From contig JALIGW010000010.1 in NCBI GenBank assembly GCA_023053685.1, forward strand, positions 12,260,919 to 12,324,918: a DNA stretch of 64,000 nt, written 5' to 3'. A program made the position numbers and the translations under genes. The notes below the pieces were generated by a model that was not told the DNA's origin, ran no database searches, and worked only from the letters and a program-made list of their open reading frames with translations. This document shows, in pieces, positions 33,523 through 43,256 of the stretch. Numbering within the stretch: the stretch's first letter is position 1; each line of letters starts with the position of its first letter. The stretch comes from Diadophis punctatus similis (Eukaryota; Chordata; Lepidosauria; Squamata; Dipsadidae).

Positions 33523-33960
33523 TGGATAGGTCTCATCAGAGAAGTCAGACAAAGAATGTCTCTCCCATAAAAAATATGAGATCTAAATTACAGAAACCTC
33601 ATACTGGCTCAATCATTGCCCAGTCAACAAGGACCACACTAGGTGTTGAAATTCCTGGACATCTGGCTGAGCAACCAAGGACAGCAGCTGCAGAATTATT
33701 GGAAGGAAAGGTATTTTACCCATTGCAAATATACAGTGAAAACAACAGCTTACATCCTGCGAAAATATCTGAAACACCCTCAAACATATACTTCTGCCTA
33801 TCCCAGGTCCTTAGGAAGATAGATGGATAAAAATGCCAAATCCAGTCTAAACCTCTGGCTGACTCTGTGATGAACCATAATAATAATTATCATAGACAAA
33901 AATGACAAATCCAGTCTGAACATCTGGCTGACTGTGCAACAGACCATAATAATAATACCT
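33523..33960 (+). mobile_element. Dong/R4 fragment K, part 2, with two 3' ends
   Basis: Resumes the Dong 5' region after the DIRS (AGTCAACAAGGACC near 33624 is shared with the Dong leader at 43425). It then jumps to Dong 3' sequence near 33720. Two tandem copies of the Dong 3' end (CAAATCCAGTCT...CTGGCTGACT) lie at about 33836-33885 and 33905-33955, each ending in a short (TAA)n. Internally deleted. Confidence 0.6.
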
Positions 33961-34103
33961 TGCTCATCCCTATGCAAAGGTCCAGAAAGATATCCATAGG
34001 CTGATGCCAGACCATAACATTTTCAGAAAAACTGGTAATATAGTTGGTACACAGAAGCACTTTCATATAAATCACCTAGAAAGTTTGCAGTGCTAGATTT
34101 TAC

Positions 34104-34196
34104 CTTGTTTCCCAGTTTAAATACTTCTTCCAGTTTTGTAAGGTTTGTATTTATCATGATGGAATCTGTATCACCATAAATCACTTCTAGATTCAT
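34104..34196 (-). CDS. POLA1: POLA1 exon encoding polymerase motif C
   Basis: A 93-bp, 31-codon, phase-0 exon of the catalytic subunit of DNA polymerase alpha, which extends RNA-DNA primers at replication origins and on the lagging strand in the nucleus. It encodes [18 protein letters not shown] and a following [16 protein letters not shown] is the family-B polymerase motif C; its two aspartates bind the catalytic metals. The acceptor is a pyrimidine tract ending CCCTCAG before 34196 and the donor is AAG|GTAAAA after 34104. The next exon upstream is at 34914-34946. The following downstream exon was not found to the left, so that intron exceeds 34 kb. Polymerase delta/zeta have similar motifs, but the flanking residues match alpha. 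Confidence 0.93.
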
Positions 34197-34548
34197 CTGA
34201 GGGATGGGAGAAAGAAAGAGAGGAAGTTACTTAAAATAGTATCAAAAAATGCTTGTACTTATTAAAAATCTCTGATTTGAAAAAAGCTCAGAGTAGGCAG
34301 AAACTAGAGTGTGATACTGGAAAAAAACTGGTGGCTTGTTTCTATGTTGGCCTTTCATGCATGACCCCTAGTTTTATTGGATCTAACAGCAGCAATTTGT
34401 TGAACTATCCCAGGAAAAATAAGTATGTTCCAAGTCTGCAAAAGAATAAGTGAAGCTGAAAAAAATGTTTACTTCAATAAGACATTTGAATATGCAGGTA
34501 TTAGACTACAACTAAGCTTTAATACTGAAACTCAGCCTTCAGAGTCAC

Positions 34549-34684
34549 AAAGGTGCTTTTTTCAAGAGGCAACTGGACTTTCTGGTTTTCCTTTGAAGAT
34601 GTTTTGCTTCAAGCTTGGATGAGAAGCAAAACATCTGCAAAGGAAAACCAGAAAGTCCAGTTGCCTCTTGAAAAAAGCACCTTT
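34549..34684. repeat. Long palindrome in the 717-bp POLA1 intron
   Basis: Two 62-bp arms (34549-34610 and 34623-34684) are inverted copies with about one mismatch, separated by a 12-base loop. The arm sequence (AAAGCACCTTT, CAGTTGCCTCTTG) also occurs at 35360-35390 and 35715-35745. It therefore derives from a dispersed Penelope-like terminal repeat present here in inverted orientation. Confidence 0.9.
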
Positions 34685-34913
34685 GGGACAACCATGACCT
34701 GGATGACTGAGAATCTCCGTAGACATTCAGTCTTCAGAGAGATTAAATCATTTATTTTATAGAACTTTGGGGTCAAGAAGCTATAATTCATCAATAAGGA
34801 TTAAATTTATAAACTATGTATCCAGAGATGCTTTGTGTTTAGTTCATATTAGACTATTCTTTTAATTTATGCTATTTAAGAATTTATATTTAAAGAAAAT
34901 GTAATTATATTAC

Positions 34914-34946
34914 CTTTTGCACCATCTCCTTAGTATGCATTAAGAT
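34914..34946 (-). CDS. POLA1: POLA1 33-bp exon
   Basis: An 11-codon exon reading ILMHTKEMVQK in phase 0, which joins directly to MNLEV of the 34104-34196 exon as in vertebrate POLA1. The acceptor is TTTTCTTTTCTAG before 34946; the donor is AAG|GTAATA after 34914. The intron between the two exons is 717 bp (34197-34913). I did not find the preceding exon, expected to end in a YKGRE-like sequence, anywhere to the right, so the upstream intron exceeds 29 kb if this is one gene. Confidence 0.9.
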
Positions 34947-35339
34947 CTAGAAAAGAAAAAGAAATTATAATTAATGACTGCATAGAGTACAGAATGTAAG
35001 ACATACCTAGCAGGAAATAAACTTTAGATGTTTGAATTTACAAAACACAAAATATTGTTTCCATATCTGATACATTCATGTCAAAAATTATAATTATACA
35101 AAAAAAAAGAAATAAAAGAGAAAAGCTTACATATCTTCCATGTATTTATGAAAATGAATGCATCACAAATTAGAATGGTATACTATCACCAATCCATTAA
35201 TATTATTTTTCCTTTCTGTAGGATATTGTTTATCAATAAGTGACTGGTATGCATATCATCAAACACTGAATGACCCATAAAAGAAAAGCTTCTTCCAAAA
35301 TATCTATTTTCCAGTGACTTACAGTTAATTGCATGTCTA

Positions 35340-35755
35340 TGGAGGTTCTCAGTCATCAAGGTCATGGCTGCCCCAAAGGTGCTTTTTCGAACAGCCTTAT
35401 TGAACAGCCCTCTCTCAACTGAGTGGGAGGGATACGACATCATCTATCTCCAATCTACAACACAGTCCTTTCAACAGTTCCAAGAAGGCGCCACACCCAT
35501 TTGCACCACTCAGGTGACACTGAAGACACAGATAAACCTCCAGGTGACCTTAACAACTCGATAAAAGAATGCAAATGACCAGCTGTCTACAAGGAGTATA
35601 AATCCTTCCATTCCCCATCATCCAGTCAGAGCTGAAGAAGCTTCTTGGATGAGAACCGAAATGTATTTGAAAGAATACGGAAAGAAAAGGAAAAAAAAAA
35701 CCTAGAAAGTCTAGTTGCCTCTTGAAAAAGCACCTTTGGGACAGTTAATTGCATA
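35340..35755 (+). mobile_element. Penelope-like terminal repeat fragment
   Basis: Begins GGTTCTCAGTCATCAAGG, contains a TATA-like GTATAAATCC (about 35596) and a CTGAAGA...GAAA core at 35632-35661, then ends with AAAAAGCACCTTTGGGACAG. No RT or GIY-YIG part is present. The core is like that of the Penelope-like elements at 58561 and 60167. Assignment is by this similarity and is an inference. Confidence 0.5.
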
Positions 35756-35839
35756 ATTTTTTTACAATATTAAAAAAAAGGAACTGTTTGGTCACTAGGA
35801 AACTTTTTATTTGGGGCCCTTTTCATAAGGTAATACAAG

Positions 35840-37257
35840 TAGAGATGTAAAATTTCCGGAAAATTTGAAGCTCGGAAAAAAACTTGGTTTTTTTTTTCAG
35901 TTTTCTTCGGGGGGGGAAATGGAAATTTTTGGAAAAATTGAAAAAAATGCTAAATTAGCACTTTTTTGTCTTTTTAAGATTGAAAGTCATTCTGTTACTG
36001 TAGGAAGTTAGCACCCACTCCTCTCCTAGAAAAATGAAATATCGTAGGAAATATTAAAAGGCAGAATATATTCTATAGAATATCCCTAGAGAAATTGAGA
36101 AACATGCTGTTAGAGGATTTATCTCCTTCAGTCATAGCCATATTAGGATTTGCCCAAGGCCCTTTCATTCAGCCAAGCCTGGGACAGACAAAAGCCTATA
36201 GAGTTGCCACTGCATGGCTCCTGGGAGCCTGACCACCAATCAGTGCATTACATACACAGGAACAGGAAATTAAGAGGTGGGGCCCAACAGAGGTTATAAA
36301 ACCAAGCGACTCAGCATCTTTCCCTTCCTTTTCTCTTCACCCACATCTGGAAGCATGTGATCTACCTTTTCTGTACAGGGGCTCATGCCATGTGCTCCTG
36401 TCCACCATTAAACCTTCTTTCCAAACAGCTTCCATGAATCCAGTGTCTTTTTCCCCACTTGGAACTGAACCCAGAAGCATATTCCTTACAACATTACTTT
36501 AGGAACATAAAATATGACTATGGACAATTTGACTGGGCATAAAATTATCACAACTAGCATATTAAAAATATAGTGTAGCCAAACAATTATCACAAACAGA
36601 ATTTACTTTTTTATAATATTTATTTGTAATTGCAACAAAGGGAGCAACAATCTCCTGAACTGCTTACTAGTTTAAGTGGAACAGACAAAAAGCCTCCACA
36701 AAACAATTTTCAAAACCAAAAGTAACAATTTTTCATATTTCCTCTCCTCAGTATTAAATAAAAATAAAAATAAAACTCCCACTCTCATAAGTCCCTTCAT
36801 TCAGCACAGGTCCTTTTTGTTGCTCTGCATTTTCTTCCAATGCTTTTGAGGCCTAGTGAAGACAGAACAAACCAAACACACCCACTAACATGCAAAAGCA
36901 AAACTGAAACCTTTTTCTTGTTACAAAGCAGCACCTCCTAAAGGAAGAAATGCATACTGTTCTTGCATTGGAGGGTTCAGTTTGTTATCTAGGACTTGCT
37001 TGTCCTCACTCAGTGCACAGAAATTAGAATAATCTGATATCATACATTTTTTTAGAAATGATTTGGAAAATATTTGAACACCCTGTCTTAAAATATTTTA
37101 TTCATCATGTTAAAATAAAATATTCCACAATGTTTTTTTTCTTTTTTCAATTTTTCCAATTTTTTGGAAAAAACAAAAAAGCCTTCAGGAAAAAAACGGA
37201 AAATAATGGGTTTTTTCAGAATTTTTCCTGTTTTTTTTACGGGCCTTCACATCTCTA
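35840..37257. mobile_element. hAT-like element, TSD AATACAAG
   Basis: Ends are inverted repeats starting TAGAGATGT. A perfect 8-bp duplication AATACAAG lies at 35832-35839 and 37258-37265. Sub-terminal parts are rich in GGAAAAA/TTTTTCC, themselves inverted. No transposase frame. The centre (about 36108-36500) has an LTR-like segment with TTATAAAACC and ATTAAA signals, suggesting an LTR inserted or captured within the element. Confidence 0.85.
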
Positions 37258-37265
37258 AATACAAG

Positions 37266-37675
37266 TATTCCTCAAGTTACAACAGTTCAATTAGCGACCA
37301 TTCAAAATTAGCGACCCCCCCCAAAAAGTATTTACAATCTTATCCCAAGGTTACGCATGGTGCAGCACCAGTGGTTATTCGCCCATATGACTGACTGCAG
37401 AGACGCTGCAACATGCCCCCTGCCTATCCCCCTCCATCCTGCTCCGCCGGGTCTCCACAGGCACTGGGCCTGCTTTGCTAGCGTCCCAGATTCCATTTAC
37501 TCCTCCCCACCCCGTTTCCCATGGCTTTAATGTACTTACTTTTCTTTTTATATATATAATTTTTTTAAATTTTATAACACATAAAAATTCCATTTTCAGT
37601 TAAACAGTGTGTTGTCTGGGTACAAATAGTTTTAGGAAATAATAATCAACAATATTCATTACATTGGTGTTAGTT
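37266..37675. other. Intron-like sequence
   Basis: The left part (AATTAGCGACC twice, 37290-37315) looks like an old DNA-transposon fragment. The rest shows no feature. Confidence 0.35.
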
Positions 37676-37676
37676 C

Positions 37677-37718
<42 letters not shown>

Positions 37719-37725
37719 AATGATG

Positions 37726-37776
<51 letters not shown>
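37676..37776. repeat. (ATG)n(TAA)n microsatellite at a Dong 5' end
   Basis: About 14 GAT units pass into about 17 AAT units directly before the 5' leader of the Dong element. Confidence 0.95.
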
Positions 37777-37780
<4 letters not shown>

Positions 37781-37786
37781 CAACAA

Positions 37787-37900
37787 CCCCCCCGATGGGT
37801 GCCACCTTGCCGTGGTGGGGGGGCTTAACTGCTCCAATGATGCTGAGAGCTGTGCTGACGGTAGTGTTACTACCAGAAGGTTCAACCAAGTCAGAGTGGT
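37787..37900 (+). promoter_or_regulatory. Structured 5' leader of Dong copy E
   Basis: Seven Cs (37787-37793) can pair with seven Gs (37817-37823), enclosing an inner CCAC/GTGG stem. A related leader at 22186-22260 keeps a stem at the same place with different bases. In this clade such leaders may contain an internal promoter or a processing ribozyme; neither is shown here. Confidence 0.45.
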
Positions 37901-37944
37901 CTCAGCTGAGGAATAGAACTAAGAGCACCTAACCCATTAGTATT

Positions 37945-40900
37945 ATGGAGAAACAAACAAAATCGAAGTCTATACTGGCTCGGCCGTCGCCCAGGATAAA
38001 AAGGTCCGCGGCAGATGCTGCTGATTCCAGGCATTCACCGGAAAGTGGGTTACGGAATCAAAACTCAAATGAACAATTACAGAAGCGGCAGAAATACACC
38101 ATGTCAGAGAATCGTACAGTAATGAAATGCTACTACAAATCAGAACCTCAAAAGCGTGGCTACCAAAAAAGGATGTACCAACTGTGGAAACAAGTATACC
38201 CTGACTCAAAGATAACTGAACTTCGACTGGCTGATCAAAGAAGATTCATAATCAGAAATAAAGTATACAGTGAGGTTGAACTTGAAGAAATTCGAAAAAG
38301 TTGCGAAGCAAATGAACATCAGGCTACTGTACAGACAGTGGCTGATGTTTCAGTAACATTAGGAGTCATTGAACAAACTGAACCAGAAGAAAATATGGAA
38401 ATTTTTCAAGAAAATGAAAAGGAGCCACAACTTGATGTCTTTGTTGCAACACCAGGAACATTGACAACAAGGCAACAAGAACTGAAGGATAAACTCACAG
38501 CCCATACTGTATTAAATGCAGTAAGAAGACGGCTTCCAACTTTGAAAACTGTGCCCAAAAAACGACTTGCACCGCTAATGAAGGATGTGAACACTGTACT
38601 TGCTACGGTCCAAATAGCATCCATTGAACAAATAAATCAGTTTGCTTATAGTACAGCAGTAATAGTAACAGAAGAGCTTGGGCTCCTGCAGCCTCCTAGA
38701 AAATCAACTGGAAAACCAAAATGGAAGATCAGGTTGGAGTTGAAAATAAAAAGTTTACGATCAGATGCAAGCAACTTGAAGAGTATGAAAGAGAAAAAAC
38801 TGAAGAATGAGAAGATCAAAAAATACCTGATCAGAAGGTACTGGCTGAATACCAGAAAAATCGAACAAGTTCTGGAAATTGTGAAAGAACAAATTACAGC
38901 AACAGCCAGAAAAATCGAAAGATATGAAGCCAGAATCACCCAGTACAAACAAAACCAACTGTTTCAATTAGACCAAAGGTGGTTCTACCAGACCTTGAAT
39001 CAATCAACAGACATAGTAGTTGAAAAGCCTGAGAAAACTGAAACAACTGCATTTTGGAAAGAGCTCTGGGAAAATGAGAAGGACTATAACAAAAATGCTG
39101 GGTGGATAAAAGAGTTTGAGGAAAAATTCTCACACAAGAAAATGGAACAGATGCAAATAACAACTGAAATGATCAGCAAACGTGTGAGGAAAATAAAGAA
39201 CTGGACATCACCTGGCAGTGATCAACTGCATGGATTTTGGCTCAAACATCTGACCAATCTGCATGAAAAAATGGCCCAAAAATTCAATGAGATGCTGCAA
39301 AAAGGAAGTATCAGTGAATGGTTGACAACTGGGAGAACATATCTGATACAAAAAGACCCAGCAAAAGGAGCAGCACCAGGAAATTATAGGCCAACAACGT
39401 GTCTACCCACTATGTTTAAACTATTGACTGGCATTATGGCTGACAGAATTCAAGATTATCTTGAAGAGAATGACATCTTACCAGATGAACAGAAAGGCAA
39501 CAAACGAAAAAGCAGGGGCACAAAAGATCAGCTTTTGATTGATAAAATGATTCTGGAGAATTGCAAAAGCCGAAAAACTAATCTTCACGCAACATGGATT
39601 GACTATAAAAAAGCTTTTGATTCACTCCCACACAGTTGGATCATCAAATGCCTAGACACCATTGGGATTTGTAAAAATGTTAGCACTTTTATTGAAAACA
39701 TGATGAAGCACTGGAAAACTGAACTGTTTGTGGGAAATGAAAATTACGGATTTGTCAACATTAAAAGAGGAATTTTCCAGGGAGACTCATTGTCACCATT
39801 ACTTTTTATTATTGCCATGATCCCGCTGTCAACAATCTTACAAAAAACAAACCTTGGCTATCAAACATCCAAAAAATCTAATAAAATTTCACACCTGTTG
39901 TACATGGATGATCTGAAGTTGTATGGAAAAACTGAAACTGAAATTCAGTCTCTGACCAACACTGTCCGAATCTTTAGCACTGATATCAGCATGGAGTTTG
40001 GTTTGGACAAATGTGCCACAGTAGCATTGAAGAAGGGCAAAATCACTGAAAGTGTGGGCATAAACATGCCTAATGGTCAAGCCATAAAGTGTCATCAGCC
40101 AGAGGCCTATAAATACCTGGGCATACTACAACTGGATAATATCAAACATGATCATGTGAAGAATGTGATCAGTAAAGAATACACACAAAGAGTCAGAAAA
40201 ATTCTCAAAAGCAAGCTCAATGGAGGCAACACCATCAAGGCCATAAACAACTGGGCTATACCTGTTATAAGATATACTGCTGGCATAATAAACTGGACAC
40301 AGGCTGAACTGGACAATTTGGACAGAAAAACAAGAAAACTCATGACCATTCACCATTCACTTCATCCTCGTAGTGATGTTGACAGACTATATCTGCCCAG
40401 AAAAACTGGTGGCAGAGGACTTTTACAAGTAAAACAAACAGTAGAAGAAGAAAAACATGCATTGGCAGAATACGTCAAAGAAAGTAAAGAACCTGCATTG
40501 ATTGAAGTAAACAACCGGAAGCTTCTGAAAGTGCAGCAGACCAAGCATGAGTATAGGAAAACTGCAATGCAAACTAGACCCGACAGTTGGCGCAATAAAG
40601 CCTTGCATGGGCAATTCCTCAACAAGATTGAAGGAAAAGTTGATAAGGAGAAGATCTGGTTATGGCTCACTAATGGAACACTGAAGAAGGAGACAGAAGG
40701 CTTGATTCTTGCAGCCCAGGAGCAAGCAATTAGAACAAATGCAATCAAAGCCAAGATTGAAAAATCAGCTGATGACCCAAAATGCAGACTTTGCAAGGAA
40801 GCTGATGAAACAATTGATCGTATCCTCAGCGGCTGCAAGAAAATTGCACAGACGGACTACAAACAGAGGCACAACTACGTGGCCCAGATGCTTCATTGGA

Positions 40901-41349
40901 ACCTGTGCCACAACTACCACCTACCAGTGGTAAAGAACTGGTGGGATCATAAACCTAAGAAAGTAGTTGAAAACAAACATGCCAAAATACTTTGGGACTT
41001 TCGAATTCAGACTGATAAGGTTTTGGAACATAATACGCCAGACCTCACGATTGTGGAAAATAAAAAAGTGTGGATCATTGATGTCGCCATACCAGGTGAC
41101 AGTCGAATTGATGAAAAACAACAAGAAAAACTTAACTGATATCAGGACCTTAAAATCGAATTACAACGACTCTGGCATAAACCAGTACAGGTGGTCCCAG
41201 TGGTAATCGGCACACTGGGTGCTGTGCCAAAAGACCTTAACCGGCATTTGAAAACAATAAACATTGACAAAATCACGATCTGTCAGTTGCAAAAGGCCAC
41301 CGTACTTGGATCTGCACGCATCATACGAAAATACATCACACAGTCCTAG
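37945..41349 (+). pseudogene. Dong/R4 polyprotein: reverse transcriptase and restriction-like endonuclease, one premature stop
   Basis: The frame runs 1,064 codons from ATG 37945 to a TGA at 41137-41139, then stays open in the same frame for 69 more codons to TAG 41347. Other copies read lysine at the TGA. Residues 50-115 carry a YYKSEPQKRGYQKRM...LADQRR motif common to R4-type ORFs. The RT has NYRPTTCLPTMFK, WIDYKKAFDSLPHSW, GIFQGDSLSPLLF and catalytic YMDD at residues 653-656. The knuckle (CRLC...) has Arg at residue 959 where other copies have the His of C-x2-C-x8-H-x4-C. The endonuclease core PD...D is at residues 1032-1046. It would nick TAA repeats and reverse-transcribe its own RNA there. 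Confidence 0.88.
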
Positions 41350-41436
41350 AAGCTTGGGAAGTGTTCGACTTGTGATATAGTGATACGAAATCCAGCATAT
41401 AAATCTCGTTTGCTGTGTATTACATTTTTTGTGAAT

Positions 41437-41437
41437 A

Positions 41438-41530
<93 letters not shown>
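41437..41530. repeat. (TAA)n between Dong copies E and A
   Basis: About 31 AAT units; Dong copy A begins in the next base. Confidence 0.95.
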
Positions 41531-41531
<1 letters not shown>

Positions 41532-42956
41532 TATGGAAAGTCAGAAATAGAAATCCAATCACTGACCAACACAGTCCGAATATTCAGCACAGATATCTCA
41601 ATGCAGTTTGGCATGGAAAAATGTGCCACTGTATCTATGAAAAGGGGCAAAATCACTATATGTGACGGAATTGAAATGCCCAATGGCCAATTAATTAAAT
41701 GCAACCAAAATGAAGCCTATAAATATCTGGGCATTCTGCAGTTGGATAACATCAGACATGGAGAAGTGAAAACTATCATCAGAAGAGAGTACACCAACAG
41801 AGTCAGGAAAATTTTGAAATCTAAATTAAATGGTGGAAACACCATCAAGGCCATGAGTACCTGGGCAATACCAGTCATAAGTTACACGGCTGGTATTATT
41901 AACTGGACACAAGCTGATTTGGACATTTTGGACCGAAAAACCAGAAAAAAAGTAATGACAATGCACTACAGTTTACATCCATGTAGTGACACTGATAGAC
42001 TTTATCTGCCCAGAAAATCAGGTGGCAGAGGACTACTACAAGTAAAGCAAACAGTTGAAGAAGAAAAGCATGCATTGGCGGATTATTTAAAAGAAAGTCA
42101 AGAACATCTATTAATTGAAGTAAAGAACAAAAATCTACTGAAGATCCAACAGACGAAACAAGAATACAGAAAAAATGTGATAAAATCAAGAATGGAGAGT
42201 TGGCAAAATAAAGCATTACATGGCCAATTTCTGGAAAAAATAAAAGACAAAGTGGACAGTGAAAAAACTTGGTTATGGTTAACAACTGGTACTTTAAAGA
42301 AAGAAACAGAATCATTGATCCTGGCTGCACAAGAACAGGCAATTCGTACAAATGCCATAAAGGCCAAAATTGATAAATCCTCAAATGATGCTAAATGCAG
42401 ATTATGCAAGGAAGCTGATGAAACTGTAGCCCATGTGCTCAGCTGCTGCAAGAAAATCGCGCAGACTGGTTACAAATTACGGCACAACTCTGTTGCACAA
42501 ATGATCCACTGGAATTTATGCAAGAATTATAACATCCATACTGCTACAAACTGGTGGGAACACAAGCCTGAAAAAGTCACTGAAAATCAGATGGTCAACT
42601 ATCATTGACATCGCAATACCAGGTGATAGCAAGGTTGATGAAAAGGAACACGAAAGCATTGCAAAATACCAGGACTTAAAAATCGAAATTCAACGATTAT
42701 GGCACAAACCAGCAGTGGTAATTCCAGTGGTGATTGGAACACTGGATGTGATTGGAACACATCCCCAAAGTACTGGAATTACATTTAAAACAGCTCAAAA
42801 TTGACAAAATCACCATCAGTCAAATGCAGAAAGCTCGGTTCCGCACATATACTTCGAAAATACATTAGGACGTCCTAGGCCCCTGCGTGGGACTCGACTA
42901 GTAATCAATGCCAAATCCAGTTAAACAACTGGCCGCTGTGACACAATTGTATAATG
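41531..42956 (+). mobile_element. Dong/R4 copy A, 5'-truncated
   Basis: Starts abruptly inside the RT (YGKSEIEIQSL, just after the YMDD region) at the end of a TAA tract. It runs to the 3' hairpin CCAGTT/AACTGG (42917-42932) and a new TAA tract. Very similar to copy C at 60970. The frame is open to 42608; a deletion of roughly 90 bp after QMV then removes the PD part of the endonuclease, and further small indels lie near 42750 and 42835. Confidence 0.9.

Positions 42957-43049
<93 letters not shown>
42957..43049. repeat. (TAA)n(GAT)n microsatellite
   Basis: AAT units pass into GAT units, the reverse order of the array at 37676. Confidence 0.95.
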
Positions 43050-43051
<2 letters not shown>

Positions 43052-43256
43052 TCCTACCTTTTGCCACCAACAGGCAGGTAGGCTGCTTTCCTCCCCCCCC
43101 CATCCCTGATCCTGCCTTTTGCCACCAACAGGCAGGTAGGCCGCTTTCCTCCCCCCACCACCACCCTGATCCTGCTTTTTGCCACCAACAGGCAGGTAGG
43201 CTGCTTTCCTCCCCCCCCATCCCTGATCCTGCCTTCTGCCATCAAACAGGCAGGTC
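43050..43256 (+). repeat. 57-60-bp tandem repeat, about 3.5 copies
   Basis: Units start at 43050, 43108, 43168 and 43225 with GATCCTGCCTTTTGCCACCA. Each contains CAGGCAGGTAGG and a C-rich run. The last unit merges into the leader of Dong copy F, so the array probably belongs to its 5' UTR and could multiply a promoter element. Confidence 0.85.

Larger units (their letters stand above)
37777..41436 (+). mobile_element. Dong/R4-clade LINE, near full length (copy E)
   Basis: A non-LTR element lying between (TAA)n tracts on both sides (37715-37776 and 41437-41530). It has a 170-bp leader with a C7/G7 hairpin, one long ORF and an 85-bp 3' UTR ending in GAATAAATAATAA. R4-clade Dong elements are known to insert into TAA repeats and use a restriction-like endonuclease; the flanks and protein fit this. 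It is the longest and least damaged of the Dong copies here. Confidence 0.9.

Noticed and set aside
36108..36500. Separate LTR with its own TSD inside the hAT-like element
   Set aside because: TATA and ATTAAA signals are visible but no matching flanking duplication could be found.
35000..37700. Further upstream POLA1 exon (YKGRE-type end) right of 34946
   Set aside because: Scanned for the expected reverse-complement sequence with splice sites; none was found here or further right.
37787..37900. HDV-like ribozyme at the Dong 5' end
   Set aside because: A C/G stem and inner hairpin exist, but I could not fit the full double-pseudoknot consensus, so only a structured leader is reported.
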